NCBI RefSeq assembly: GCF_024707545.1
Contig: NZ_CP062229.1
Coordinates: forward strand, 5,809,501-5,873,500
Reading direction: 5' to 3'
DNA: 64,000 nt
Source of the DNA: Mesorhizobium onobrychidis
GTDB lineage: Bacteria; Pseudomonadota; Alphaproteobacteria; Rhizobiales; Rhizobiaceae
The translations under genes and the position numbers were made by a program. A model generated the notes under the pieces. It had not been told where the DNA came from and did no database searches. It worked only from the letters and a program-made list of their open reading frames with translations. Shown here piece by piece: positions 37,003 to 46,204 of the stretch (position 1 is its first letter; each line of letters begins with the position of its first letter).

Positions 37003-39265
37003 CGACTTTGCCCTCAATTTTCTGGGTGCCGTAGTCGTAATACTGGTAGTTCATATATTTATAGGCGTAGTTGTAGTCGAACTTGTTCACTGCAAACTTC
37101 GACATCGCGGCTCCGACCACGTTCGCGCCGGCAGCTCGCAGGCGCTTCAACGCCGTCTTCGCCGACTTGCGTGTCACCTGGTTGGTAGAGATGACCATCA
37201 ATGTTCCCTCGGCAAGCCGGCTGAGAATGGGGGCATCTGAAAGGCCGACGATCGGCGGGGCATCGATTATGACAAGATCGAAGCGCTTGCCGAGATTGGT
37301 GATGATCAGCGCCATCTTCGGTGAAGAGAGCAGGTCAGCGGGGTTCGGCGGGATCGTTCCGGAAGTCAGAACGGTCACATTTGGGTATTTCGTCGCCCTG
37401 AAGATGCTTGCCAGATCCTCTTTGCGAACGGTGTTCGTCAGCAGATTGCTCAGTCCGATTGTGTTGTCGAGGCCAAACAGCCGGTGAAGATTTGGCTTTC
37501 GCAGATCGCCGTCGACAATGAGGACCCTTGCACCGAGCGCGGCAAAATCCTGCCCGAGCTTGAACGACGTTGTCGACTTGCCTTCCGAGGGTTCCGAACT
37601 CGTGACCAGCAGCGATCGCGGCGCACCTTCGGCACCGGAGAACTGCAACGACGTTCGAAGCGAACGGTAGGCTTCGGACAGTCCTGATTTCTGATCGGCG
37701 ATGCTGGCTATGAGTTCCCGGTCATCGACAAGCGGCAGGATGCCGAGCATCGCCAATCCCAATTCCTTTTCGACCTGCTCAGGATTGGTGAAGGTGTTGT
37801 TCAACAACTCGATGATATAGATAATTGATGCACTCAGAGCTATGAAAAGAAACAGAGCGATCGCAATATTAATGGTCAATCGCGGAGAATAAGGGCTGCC
37901 AGGCTGTGTTGCGAAATCAACGATTGCGGCACTTTGTGACTTGAGCTCTGAGCTGACGCCAACTTCGTTCAGCTTGGCAATAAGGCTGTCATACTGCGAC
38001 CTATTGGAATCAACCTCGCGCTTCAGGATCGTGTATTTGATGTTTTTGTCGTTGAAGATAACCTGCTGCATCTCCATCTCGGCGAGCTTTGACGTGAGGT
38101 CGGCTTCCTTGTTCTGAGCTTCCTGGTATTTCTGTCGCAGCGAATCGGTTATAGTCAAAACGCCATTGTTATAAAGGCGTTGCAGCTCCTTGATCTGCGA
38201 CTGAAGCTGCTGCATTTCCGGAAAACCAGGTTTCAATATGCCCAATTTTTGTTGATACTGGCTGGTCAAATCCGCCAGTTTGTCGCTGAGCTTCTGCAGG
38301 CCTTCGCTCTCCAGGACTGGGCCGAGGCTCGCCCCGCGACCTTTGTCTATCTGTTCCACCACCCGGCCGGCATCGAGACGTTCCTGGATTGCTGTCGCGA
38401 GCGCCGTGTTCAAAGCCTCGATATTCGATCCAATCAGCGACTTTTCGTCGCCGGTTATCGTGATGCCCGTATCCTTTGCGTAGGCGACGAGTTCCTCCTC
38501 CGACTTCTGCAGCTTTTGCTTGACCTGCAAAACCTGTTCCTGGATGAACTGCCGTGCCAGGTCTGAGGTTTCGCTGGTCTGATCGAGGCGCTGGTCGATA
38601 AAACTCTGCGCAACCTGATTGGCTATATCGCTTGCATATTTCGGTTTCTGGTCGGCAAACGTAATCGACAGCAGGCTGGTGTTGGGGACCAAATTGACTG
38701 TGAGGTCACCTCGAATGCGACCGATTGCAATCGCCTCACGTTCCTCCGGGGTTGTCTCTTCAATGGAAGGCGATTTGGAAATTCCGAACGCACGATAGAA
38801 AATATTGCTAAGCGAGAAGTCCGGCGTCGGAAACAGGAAATCCGGCTTTTCGCTAAGCCCTAGTTGGAACACCACGCGCTGCGCCAAAGCCCGGCTTTTC
38901 AGCTTTTCCCGGGCGGTTTCAAAGACCAGATAGTCGTCGCTGGCTTCAGAAACCACTTCAATGTCCTTGAAGACCTTGGCCGATGGAACCAGCACTTCCA
39001 GTTGCGCTGTTGCCCGATATTTTGGCGTCTGCATCATGGTGACGACGATGCCGGCGACAAGCCCGGCCGCCGCCATCATGACGATCAGCCACCGATACTG
39101 GACGGCGTAAAACAGCAGCTTGAGCGGATTGAAGCCCTCGTCCTGCTCCGCGTAGTCGCGACCGTACGGGCTATAGTTTTGCGCACCGTCATAATACAGG
39201 TCGGCAGACAAGGCTTGGCCATGCCCTGGACCTGCGATTTGATGCTGCCTGTTACGATCGAGCAT
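36890..39265 (-). CDS. Wzc/ExoP-like polysaccharide co-polymerase and BY-kinase
   Basis: 791 residues from ATG 39265 (TTG 39277 also in frame). First membrane segment about residues 60-80, a long periplasmic coiled-coil region with Wzz motifs, second membrane segment about 465-487 preceded by the Pro-rich GSPYSPRL. Cytoplasmic bacterial tyrosine kinase: Walker A SSEPSEGKSTTSFKL (about 556-570), Walker A' VLIVDGDLRKPN, Walker B VIIDAPP. The C-tail has eight tyrosines within 15 residues (about 731-745), the autophosphorylation cluster. Controls chain length and export with the Wza-like protein. The cognate phosphatase is encoded two genes upstream. Confidence 0.93.
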   Translation of the reverse strand: MLDRNRQHQIAGPGHGQALSADLYYDGAQNYSPYGRDYAEQDEGFNPLKLLFYAVQYRWLIVMMAAAGLVAGIVVTMMQTPKYRATAQLEVLVPSAKVFKDIEVVSEASDDYLVFETAREKLKSRALAQRVVFQLGLSEKPDFLFPTPDFSLSNIFYRAFGISKSPSIEETTPEEREAIAIGRIRGDLTVNLVPNTSLLSITFADQKPKYASDIANQVAQSFIDQRLDQTSETSDLARQFIQEQVLQVKQKLQKSEEELVAYAKDTGITITGDEKSLIGSNIEALNTALATAIQERLDAGRVVEQIDKGRGASLGPVLESEGLQKLSDKLADLTSQYQQKLGILKPGFPEMQQLQSQIKELQRLYNNGVLTITDSLRQKYQEAQNKEADLTSKLAEMEMQQVIFNDKNIKYTILKREVDSNRSQYDSLIAKLNEVGVSSELKSQSAAIVDFATQPGSPYSPRLTINIAIALFLFIALSASIIYIIELLNNTFTNPEQVEKELGLAMLGILPLVDDRELIASIADQKSGLSEAYRSLRTSLQFSGAEGAPRSLLVTSSEPSEGKSTTSFKLGQDFAALGARVLIVDGDLRKPNLHRLFGLDNTIGLSNLLTNTVRKEDLASIFRATKYPNVTVLTSGTIPPNPADLLSSPKMALIITNLGKRFDLVIIDAPPIVGLSDAPILSRLAEGTLMVISTNQVTRKSAKTALKRLRAAGANVVGAAMSKFAVNKFDYNYAYKYMNYQYYDYGTQKIEGKVDDGADQPAYAKSPAFRRLVRRIRASVGGFVDRAKSIS

Positions 39266-39318
39266 GGTGCGTGGCAACCTTGGGTTTGTCTCTGTGCAGA
39301 ATTCTGACCGACCGTGAT

Positions 39319-40107
39319 TTACAATCCAGGGACTACGGCAAGTCTCGCCGCACTTGATGCAACTCCGAGAGCGTCCTTGAGATTGTTCATCGCAATTTTC
39401 GATTTCGAGGCGAAGACGACAATCTTGTCGCCGCCATAGATGCGTGGATTGCGGCTCTTGCCGGCGCGAATTTCCTCCACATTGTAATTTGCGACCAATG
39501 TGTTTGGGCCGATATTGCGGTAGACAAACACCTTTTTTGCATCGCCAACGGCATTGAACCCTCCAGCAAGAGCGATCGCATCGATGAGAGAAGAATTGCT
39601 CGACACCGGAAAAATACCGGCCCTGGTGACTTCGCCGTCGACGGTAATGCGCTGTCCGATCGATTCCTTGATGTAGACCGACACATCGGGCGACTGCAGA
39701 TAGTTGGCCCCGTAGGCCGTTTCGATTTCCTGCTCAAGCTGACGGACGGTCTTCCCTGCCGCGGTGACGGTCCCGATAAGTGGAAGCGAAATTTGCCCAC
39801 CGGCGTCGACTTGAACGGTTCTGTTCAGATTGTCGACCTGGAACACATTCACCTCGAGCACATCGTTCGGCGACAAAGGCTGCTCATTGCCGTTCTGGGA
39901 GTTCTGCGGCGCAGGCAGTTCCTTTACGACCTGCAGGGCACCGCCGCCCGAGAGCGGCGCCGACGATGACGTCAGTTGCAGCGCATCGACCGAAGTCGGC
40001 GAAGACGATGTCGTCGACGAGGTGCTCGTGCAGGCAGACATCGTGAGCGAAGCGAGCAAGACACATATCGCGCCCGTATAGCTTTTTGCGAAATGAAAAA
40101 CGCCCAT
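39319..40107 (-). CDS. Wza-like outer-membrane polysaccharide export lipoprotein
   Basis: 262 residues. Lipoprotein signal peptide with lipobox LTMSAC (Cys about residue 26), followed by a Ser/Thr-rich linker. Poly_export domain SPNDVLEVNVFQVDNLNRTV, then SLBB-type repeats (ITVDGEVTRAGIFPVSSNSS, IYGGDKIVVFASK). Forms the export channel that works with the kinase encoded 53 bp downstream. The ATG overlaps the phosphatase stop by 1 nt (TAATG). Shorter than E. coli Wza (379 residues), in the range of rhizobial ExoF-type proteins. Confidence 0.9.
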   Translation of the reverse strand: MGVFHFAKSYTGAICVLLASLTMSACTSTSSTTSSSPTSVDALQLTSSSAPLSGGGALQVVKELPAPQNSQNGNEQPLSPNDVLEVNVFQVDNLNRTVQVDAGGQISLPLIGTVTAAGKTVRQLEQEIETAYGANYLQSPDVSVYIKESIGQRITVDGEVTRAGIFPVSSNSSLIDAIALAGGFNAVGDAKKVFVYRNIGPNTLVANYNVEEIRAGKSRNPRIYGGDKIVVFASKSKIAMNNLKDALGVASSAARLAVVPGL

Positions 40108-40934
40108 TACGCGGTCCCACCCTTCAACAAGCGACCCAATCCTGCAAAGCGACCGACGTTGCCGGGGCTTGGCTTTTTCGAGCGTGCCTTTCCGACCGGC
40201 TCGAGAGGCCGGTTCGCCAATATTTCGCCTGGACGTTTCAACACCATGTTGCGGGCCTCATCTTCCCCACATCGCTTCGCCGCCGCGGCGATGGCCTGCG
40301 TAAGCCCAGGTCGCCGGCGGGTGGCGCCATGGGTGTCCGATGCGATAATATCCACCCTGCCTTCGTCAATCAGCTTTTCCGAATAGTAAAGCGCCGTGCG
40401 TCCGAAAGCACCAACAATCGAGTCTGCCGTAAGCTGAACAAGGCAGCCGATTGCATTCAACCTCTCGACAACATCGTAATTCGTCTTGATCCAGGTCAGC
40501 CGCTCAGGATGGGTAAGAATCGGAATGAACCCGGCGTTTATGAGGCGCAGAGCAAGATCTTCCAGTCTTGGCGGTAGAACGTGATGCGGCGGTTCGAATA
40601 GAAAATAACGCGACCTGTTCAAGGTCGGCACGCTACCCAGCGCCAATTGCTCCGGAAGATCCGGCGCTACATGCACGTCGGCGCCAACGTAAAGAGTAAG
40701 CGGTATTGCGGCGCGGCGTAGCGCCTGCTCCAACTCTTGAACCGCACGGGCAATATTTGCCGATCCGTTTTCGTACATGCCTGGCACGATATGCGGCGTA
40801 CACGCCATATGGGTCGTTCCATCTGCCACTGCCAGCCGCGCCATTTCCAGCGATTCAGCCAGGCTGGGCGAGCCGTCATCAAGACCGGGCAAGATGTGGG
40901 AATGCAGGTCGATCATTGGCGTTTGTGGCCGCAT
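40107..40934 (-). CDS. CpsB/YwqE-type PHP-family protein-tyrosine phosphatase
   Basis: 275 residues from ATG 40934 (MRPQTPMIDLHSH); ATG 40916 is also possible. PHP metal-binding motifs in order: DLHSHILPGLDDGSPS, ACTPHI, ILTHPERL and IIASDTHG. These manganese-dependent enzymes dephosphorylate BY-kinases and their substrates; the kinase lies two genes downstream. First gene of the export operon. The C-terminal 40 residues are basic and extend past the usual domain. Confidence 0.9.
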   Translation of the reverse strand: MRPQTPMIDLHSHILPGLDDGSPSLAESLEMARLAVADGTTHMACTPHIVPGMYENGSANIARAVQELEQALRRAAIPLTLYVGADVHVAPDLPEQLALGSVPTLNRSRYFLFEPPHHVLPPRLEDLALRLINAGFIPILTHPERLTWIKTNYDVVERLNAIGCLVQLTADSIVGAFGRTALYYSEKLIDEGRVDIIASDTHGATRRRPGLTQAIAAAAKRCGEDEARNMVLKRPGEILANRPLEPVGKARSKKPSPGNVGRFAGLGRLLKGGTA

Positions 40935-41250
40935 TGAAGCAACGTAGCAACTTCTCCCAGATATCAGGCAAGTGCACCATCCGCGCGATAGCGAATGAGG
41001 CATTTGCCAAGTCCACGCAATGCGGTAGATGCCGGATTCAAGCTATTCGCTGACAGCGCTATCGTCATCTTGCAAGCTAATGATCAGCGTTGCCGCGCCA
41101 CCTGTCACAGTGCCACGTGGTCGGGTCGGGCGAGACGAATCGCCCAAGACGAAGCGCATTCAGCTTCAACTCAAGTGATAGAGTGGAATGATTAATGAAT
41201 TCCATCAATAGTCCGACTCCAGCGCGCCAAGGCCAAGGCACAGAGGCGTC
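40935..41250. promoter_or_regulatory. Region upstream of the export operon
   Basis: 316 bp before the phosphatase gene; it must hold the operon promoter on the minus strand. No reliable promoter, operator or small gene recognised. Confidence 0.35.
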
Positions 41251-41298
41251 GGCAATACAATACGGCAGAGGCAGTCACATGCCTCTGCCGGTATTGCC
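41251..41298. terminator. Hairpin after the small secreted protein gene
   Basis: GGCAATAC and GTATTGCC outer arms enclose GGCAGAGGCA-GTCACA-TGCCTCTGCC, a near-perfect long stem lying 10 bp after the stop of the 41309-41824 gene. No T-run follows, so it is a probable rather than certain terminator. Confidence 0.65.
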
Positions 41299-41308
41299 TT
41301 AACTGCGC

Positions 41309-41824
41309 TTAACGGCTGACAGCGCCGCCGTCGCCGTCATCCTGCGTTGCAGCAAGGACACCAGCGCCAAGACCCATGCCCCCAAAAATAAAGAGCGGGG
41401 TGTTGGACCGGGCGCCGCCCGGGGCAATCTGCCCCGTATGCTCAGGGCTCACACCAACGGCGGCCGTCTGCTCGGAGCCCACGACCTTCAGGCAGATATT
41501 GTTCTCGACACGGGAAATGTCGAGGCTTGAATTCGCCGGCACATCCAGGTTGCAGCCACCGATATTGACGGAAGCCGATCCCCTGGCTCCGACCACTATG
41601 CGGCTGCCGAAATCCAGAGCATTTCCCGCCTTGGCCGGGCCATAGCCGGCGGCCTGCGAAACCATTACGTCGCCATTGGCGTGCCCGATGGAACCAATCG
41701 AATTCGCCGCTCCCTGGTAAGGGGTCGTACAAGTGCATGGCGTTTCCTGAGCGAAAGACGAAACCGGGCCGAAGCCGATCGAGGCGACAAATCCGGCCAA
41801 CGCACTTTTAACTATAACGTTCAT
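41309..41824 (-). CDS. Small secreted protein with FecR-like segment, unknown function
   Basis: 171 residues from ATG 41824 (AAGGAT about 9 nt upstream); the frame extends to 41974 without support. Signal peptide (MNVIVKSALAGFVASIGFG, cleavage after ...SSFA), then a small domain with four cysteines. The stretch RIVVGARGSASVNIGGCNLD resembles the core of FecR-like domains. The C-terminus has a glycine-rich hydrophobic stretch (LFIFGGMGLGAGVLAA) followed by an acidic Gly-Asp tail, looking like a single membrane anchor. It stands alone between the export operon and the sugar-nucleotide operon. I do not recognise a named family. Confidence 0.7.
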   Translation of the reverse strand: MNVIVKSALAGFVASIGFGPVSSFAQETPCTCTTPYQGAANSIGSIGHANGDVMVSQAAGYGPAKAGNALDFGSRIVVGARGSASVNIGGCNLDVPANSSLDISRVENNICLKVVGSEQTAAVGVSPEHTGQIAPGGARSNTPLFIFGGMGLGAGVLAATQDDGDGGAVSR

Positions 41825-42202
41825 TCGTTTCGATCCTTTTTGTCCCGCCGCACCTCGGCCCCGCCCAAGTACCAAGGTATTGACCAAGCGCGTAACAGCT
41901 TTTTGCTTTGATTCCAACCTGTTTGGCATTTGCGAGATGACTTTTTGGCTTCCGCTGTGTTTCATTGGACACACTCACCTGGCAGCTTTGAACTTAGCAT
42001 TTTTCGCTGCGGGCCCCTCTGGAATTGTCGGAAATCAGGTCTATTTCGTGGCCTTTGAATGGCCGCCATCGCGCCGTGCTTCCTACAGGATTATGGTCGA
42101 CTCTGTTTGACGTTATCGCACATCCCTGCCTTTCGTTTTATGACACGCGATTCGTGGAATGACGGCCGCGAGGGCAGTTAGCGAAGCCGTGAGCTACGAA
42201 CC
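41825..42202. other. Non-coding stretch
   Basis: 378 bp between two minus-strand genes. It should contain the promoter of the small secreted protein gene. I see no gene, clear promoter or repeat here. Confidence 0.35.
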
Positions 42203-42667
42203 CTATAAGCAAGGTTTGTAGGTCGAACCCGCCTGCGCGGGCTGTCCGCACAAGATGCCATTCTCGGCAAGTTTGGCGGCCAAATCCGCGCCATCGGACG
42301 TGAGGCATTGCACAACGATGGCATCACCAAACTTTGAGGCGACATTGCCGTCGCAAGGCGTCCCCTTGCCGACCGGCTTGCAGGTCAGGGCGAGCCCTTG
42401 GTAGTCCCGGCGCGCCGCCTCCGTTACCATCGCACGCATGGATCGCGGCTTGGTAAACGCCACGCCGCACAACACAATCTTGCGGCCGGCGACGCGAAGA
42501 TCATCGACCGCCTGGATAGAAAGCTTGCCGTCAAACGGCTCAAGCGCCGCTTGCGGCCTGGGGGGTTGCGAACGAACAGGCGTCCCTTTTTTCACGATGA
42601 TGGCAAAGAAGCCAACCGCAAATGCCAAGGCAAGGAGTGCCAACAAGCTTATTTTCTTGAACGACAA
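42203..42667 (-). CDS. Membrane-anchored SNase-like protein lacking catalytic residues
   Basis: 154 residues. A stop lies just upstream in frame, so the start must be TTG 42667 or later. N-terminal membrane segment (ISLLALLALAFAVGFFAIIV), then a domain with the staphylococcal-nuclease-like pattern DLRVAGRKIVLCGVAFTKPR ... ALTCKPVG ... DAIVVQCLTSDGADLAAKLAENG. The catalytic Arg and Glu positions of active SNases are not present (Val in I-V-L-C-G, no Glu after T-K-P), so it is probably not a nuclease. Five cysteines in the extracytoplasmic part suggest disulfides. Function unknown; it sits 124 bp after the guanylyltransferase fusion gene. Confidence 0.7.
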   Translation of the reverse strand: MSFKKISLLALLALAFAVGFFAIIVKKGTPVRSQPPRPQAALEPFDGKLSIQAVDDLRVAGRKIVLCGVAFTKPRSMRAMVTEAARRDYQGLALTCKPVGKGTPCDGNVASKFGDAIVVQCLTSDGADLAAKLAENGILCGQPAQAGSTYKPCL

Positions 42668-42791
42668 AAATCCTCACTCCCGTCGCGGCCAAGCACGTGT
42701 CTCTATCACCTCTGGCGGAGACGTCCGGACGACTCACCGTCGCCTGGTCGCATCCATTTCAATCGAAGAAACTTCTATTCCGTCAACTGCT

Positions 42792-45032
42792 CTATCGAGA
42801 TTCGCCGACCGTGCTGTCGAGATATTGGGTCAGCGCACAGACCAGGTGGTAGAAGATACTTGCCGGCACATCGGTCGCCAGCGAGCGGCCGCGTTCGTCG
42901 ATCCGGTCTATCCACAGGCCGAGCGGTGCCGGATTGATGTGCCAACGGAACAGGCGACCGACACGCGCTTCGATCTCGGGCTTGAGATCGGGACCGCCTG
43001 AACCGTCCAGTGCAATCGCTGCCTTGATTGCTTCCGCCTGCGGCCAACTGCGCGAGACAAGGTCGAGCGGCAGGCCTTGCCGCGAGACGGCGCCATAGGC
43101 GAGGCCGGTGGCGCGATTGAGGCCGTTGGCGATGGCCGAGGCATAGAGCTTTCTGGCAAAGCCGGTCAGGTCACTTTGGCCGCTGCGCCCGGTGAAGTCG
43201 ACCAGCAGCGAGGCCCATTCGAAATGATGGCCGGGTTCCGTCCATGTACCTTTCTCGCTCTCTGCCGGCCTCCACTCGGCATCGAAATATTCGCCCAGCG
43301 TCCAGCTTTCCGGATCGAAGAAATGGCTGCGAAACAGATCAACGATGCGCGCGGCGCGGCGAAGATAGGCGAGCTCGCCGGTCGCTTGATGCCAGGCCAG
43401 AAAAGCCTCGAGCAGATGCATGTGCGGGTTGGAACGGCGTTCGCCCGCGCCGCTCGACGTTTCGAGAAAGCCGGTCATGCGGTGATCCTCGAGATGCGCG
43501 TCGAGAAACGAAAACGTTTCTTCGGCAAGCCGCAATGCATCAGGATTGCCGACCATATGGGCATGCGCCAGCGCCAGGAGCACGCAGGCATGATCGTAGG
43601 CATCCTCGACGGCGTCGGCGACCGTGCCGTCGACATTGAGCGTGCGCACCCAGCCGCCATTGTCGGTGCGGCCGTTCCTGGCCATGAATTCGAGGCCGTG
43701 GCTGATCAGCCGGTCGGCAGGCCCGTCCCAGCCGCGAGCCTTGGCGACAGCGAAGGCGTAGACTTGCCTGGCCATGGTGCGCATGCGCTTGGGCTTCATC
43801 AGCGGTGTGGCGTCAAAGCCGAGCGCCTCGTGGAAACCGCCGTGGCGCTCATCGACCCCGACGGTGGACCACAGCGGCACCGTTTCTTCGAACAGCCAGT
43901 GATGCACACGGCGCCGCCAGGCGCCGCTTTCGATGACGCGGTCGCCGGCGGGTGTGAACCTGGTTTCCAGTCGGCCGCTCTTTTCGAGCTGCTCGACGAT
44001 CTTCTTGACGTTCTGGCTGCGGCTGACCGGGGCGACGAAGGTGGCATCGGCGGTCGAGACGATGGCAACGTCCCTCAAGCCGATGGCAGAGAGCAAGCGA
44101 CTGTCGCTACGGATGTAGGAGTTCTCGCAGTCGATGGCGACGACATCGCCGACGATGACGTTGCCGTCATTGTCGGACGGACCGACATCGAGCAGTGATT
44201 GCCATGAACCGAGATCGTTCCAGCGGAAGCCGGCCGGCACCATGGCGATGTGGCTGGCGCGCTCCATGATCGCATAGTCGATCGACGTCGACGGAATGGC
44301 GGCGTAGAGTTCCAGAGGCATGTAGAGACCGGAAAGATCTGACGTCGCCGCCTGATAGGCAAGTTCGGTGGCCTTCCAGATCTCGGGCTCGAAAGCCGTG
44401 AAGGCGTCGCGCATGGCGCTGGCGCGAAACAGGAAGATGCCGGTGTTCCAGTAGAAATTGCCGGCCGCCAAATAGCTCTGCGCGGTTGCGAGGTCTGGTT
44501 TCTCGACGAAACGCGAGACATCGTAGATGCCATCCTTCTCGCCGGCGACCTCGATATAGCCGTAGCCGGTCTCCGGCTGGCCAGGCTTGATGCCGAACAC
44601 CACCAGCCGGCCGGCACGCGCCGCGCCGGTGCCGTTTTCCACGCTCTGCCAGAATTGCCGTGCGGTCGTGATCTCATGATCGGACGGCACCACCAGCACC
44701 AGGCTGTCGCCATATTCGGACAAGGTGCGCAGGGTCGCCAAGGCAACGGCGGCGGCAGTGTTGCGGCCGGTCGGCTCGAACAGGGGCCCGCCGCCGGAAA
44801 GGTCGAGGCCGGCGAGATCGGCGTGGACGAGGTCGGCGTGCCGCTCCGATGCAATAAGGAAGACCGGCGTTTCGCCCTTCGGCCGCGCCGTCAGCCGGCG
44901 CAACGTCTTGGCCAGCATCGAGCCATCCCCCGAAAAATCGTGGAACTGCTTGGGGTTGTCCTCGCGCGACAGCGGCCACAGCCGTGAGCCGATACCGCCA
45001 CTCATGACAAAACTGACGATCCGCTCGGTCAT
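42792..45032 (-). CDS. Mannose-1-phosphate guanylyltransferase fused to AGE-family isomerase
   Basis: 746 residues. Residues 1-350 are a GDP-mannose pyrophosphorylase: SGGIGSRLWPLSREDNPKQF signature, LVVPSDHEI and RFVEKPDLATAQ. Residues about 370-740 are an (alpha/alpha)6 barrel of the N-acylglucosamine 2-epimerase/phosphomannose isomerase type: RTMARQVYAFAVAKARGWDG, DAYDHACVLLALAHAHMV, EPGHHFEWASLLVDF and SRSWPQAEAIKAAIALD. It would convert Fru-6-P to Man-6-P and Man-1-P to GDP-mannose in one chain; a phosphomannomutase step is needed between them. The usual ManC carries a cupin-type isomerase instead. The start overlaps the upstream glycosyltransferase stop (ATGA). Confidence 0.9.
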   Translation of the reverse strand: MTERIVSFVMSGGIGSRLWPLSREDNPKQFHDFSGDGSMLAKTLRRLTARPKGETPVFLIASERHADLVHADLAGLDLSGGGPLFEPTGRNTAAAVALATLRTLSEYGDSLVLVVPSDHEITTARQFWQSVENGTGAARAGRLVVFGIKPGQPETGYGYIEVAGEKDGIYDVSRFVEKPDLATAQSYLAAGNFYWNTGIFLFRASAMRDAFTAFEPEIWKATELAYQAATSDLSGLYMPLELYAAIPSTSIDYAIMERASHIAMVPAGFRWNDLGSWQSLLDVGPSDNDGNVIVGDVVAIDCENSYIRSDSRLLSAIGLRDVAIVSTADATFVAPVSRSQNVKKIVEQLEKSGRLETRFTPAGDRVIESGAWRRRVHHWLFEETVPLWSTVGVDERHGGFHEALGFDATPLMKPKRMRTMARQVYAFAVAKARGWDGPADRLISHGLEFMARNGRTDNGGWVRTLNVDGTVADAVEDAYDHACVLLALAHAHMVGNPDALRLAEETFSFLDAHLEDHRMTGFLETSSGAGERRSNPHMHLLEAFLAWHQATGELAYLRRAARIVDLFRSHFFDPESWTLGEYFDAEWRPAESEKGTWTEPGHHFEWASLLVDFTGRSGQSDLTGFARKLYASAIANGLNRATGLAYGAVSRQGLPLDLVSRSWPQAEAIKAAIALDGSGGPDLKPEIEARVGRLFRWHINPAPLGLWIDRIDERGRSLATDVPASIFYHLVCALTQYLDSTVGESR

Positions 45033-46204
45033 GGGGTGACACCTCTGACATTTTCGAACATTGCAAGGAGCGCTGCTGCGTAGTCTCGGCGGCGCATTTG
45101 TTGCCGGCTTTGCAGCACGGCAACACTGTCGCGAGCTAAGCGTGGGCGCTGCCCGGCTTCCAGGAGTCGCTGCGCCAGCGCTTCTGCACTATCGGGTGCG
45201 AAGAAAAGCGATTCCGGCGCCTGCTCGCGATGCAGTGGAATGTCGGACAGCAGCATCGGCGTGCCCAGCGACTTCGCTTCCTCGACCGTGGTCGACCACC
45301 CCTCGAAGTGAGACGGGTTGAGAAGATAGTCCGTGGCGCCGATCAAGGCGAGGACGTCATCATAGGGAATTAGTCCGAGGTGTCGAAAATGGCTTCCAAG
45401 TCCATCCATTTCGGCACGATCCATCAGGCGCTTGAAAAATGTCGGATCGCGCGGATCCGTGGTGCGCCCCGTGAGGATTATCGGCGGCAAGGAGCCCAGC
45501 GCCCCGATTTGGTCTATATGCTTCAACGCCTCTATGACCAGCCTATGGTTCTTGTGGATCCAAAACTGGTTGGGGAGAAAGAAGAAACGCGCGGGCAGAC
45601 CATGTGCCTGGCGCGCCTCATCGGCACGCGCCAGGATGGCACCGGGATCGAGATCGATAGCGAAACGCACGACAGCGGTCTTGTTGCGCGAGGTCGGATA
45701 GAATTTTTTGCAGTCCGCCAGCGCGTCCCCGCTCGAGAGCATTATAGTGCGATTCCCGGACGTCTGCAGGCGATAGCCGAAATCCCTGCGCCACCAGGCG
45801 CTACGCGGAAAGAGGTGCGGCAGGCGACGGTGCTGGAAATCCGGAACCCAGGAAACGACCGGCACTGGAAACCGGTTGCCGAACCACTGGGCGACTTCAA
45901 ACACGACATCTATGCCTTGCGCAGCGACAAGATCCGCGAAGGCACGGTCACTTCCGCCAGCAAGTGCGATCAGCCCTCGCCTGCCGAGCCCGGCCCCCGT
46001 GACCCGGTCATCAACAATAGCAGGCGCAGCCAACATATGATCGAAGGACGCACCAACGCTTGAATGCTGCTCAGGTGTAAGAAACAGTTTCGCCTGCACC
46101 TTACCACGCAACTCAGAGGCGACGACGCTCAGCATGTTGCGTAGATAGGACTCGCCGCCTGACCAGGTTCCGCGGCCGATGAGAGTGAAGCCGACGGTAA
46201 TCAA
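45029..46204 (-). CDS. Glycosyltransferase, GT4-like
   Basis: 391 residues from TTG 46204, overlapping the upstream stop as TTGA. N-terminal GFTLIGRGTWSGGESYLRNM is a GT-B Rossmann start with a Gly-Gly loop; a later Met would remove it. C-domain: RFFFLPNQFWIHKNHRLVIE, HLGLIPYDDVLALIGATDYL, LNPSHFEGWSTTVEEAKSLG (E-x7-E donor motif) and TPMLLSDIPLHRE. Likely adds a mannose-type sugar from a GDP-sugar to the lipid-linked repeat unit; the sugar is inference from its co-operonic GDP-mannose gene. Confidence 0.88.
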   Translation of the reverse strand: MITVGFTLIGRGTWSGGESYLRNMLSVVASELRGKVQAKLFLTPEQHSSVGASFDHMLAAPAIVDDRVTGAGLGRRGLIALAGGSDRAFADLVAAQGIDVVFEVAQWFGNRFPVPVVSWVPDFQHRRLPHLFPRSAWWRRDFGYRLQTSGNRTIMLSSGDALADCKKFYPTSRNKTAVVRFAIDLDPGAILARADEARQAHGLPARFFFLPNQFWIHKNHRLVIEALKHIDQIGALGSLPPIILTGRTTDPRDPTFFKRLMDRAEMDGLGSHFRHLGLIPYDDVLALIGATDYLLNPSHFEGWSTTVEEAKSLGTPMLLSDIPLHREQAPESLFFAPDSAEALAQRLLEAGQRPRLARDSVAVLQSRQQMRRRDYAAALLAMFENVRGVTP

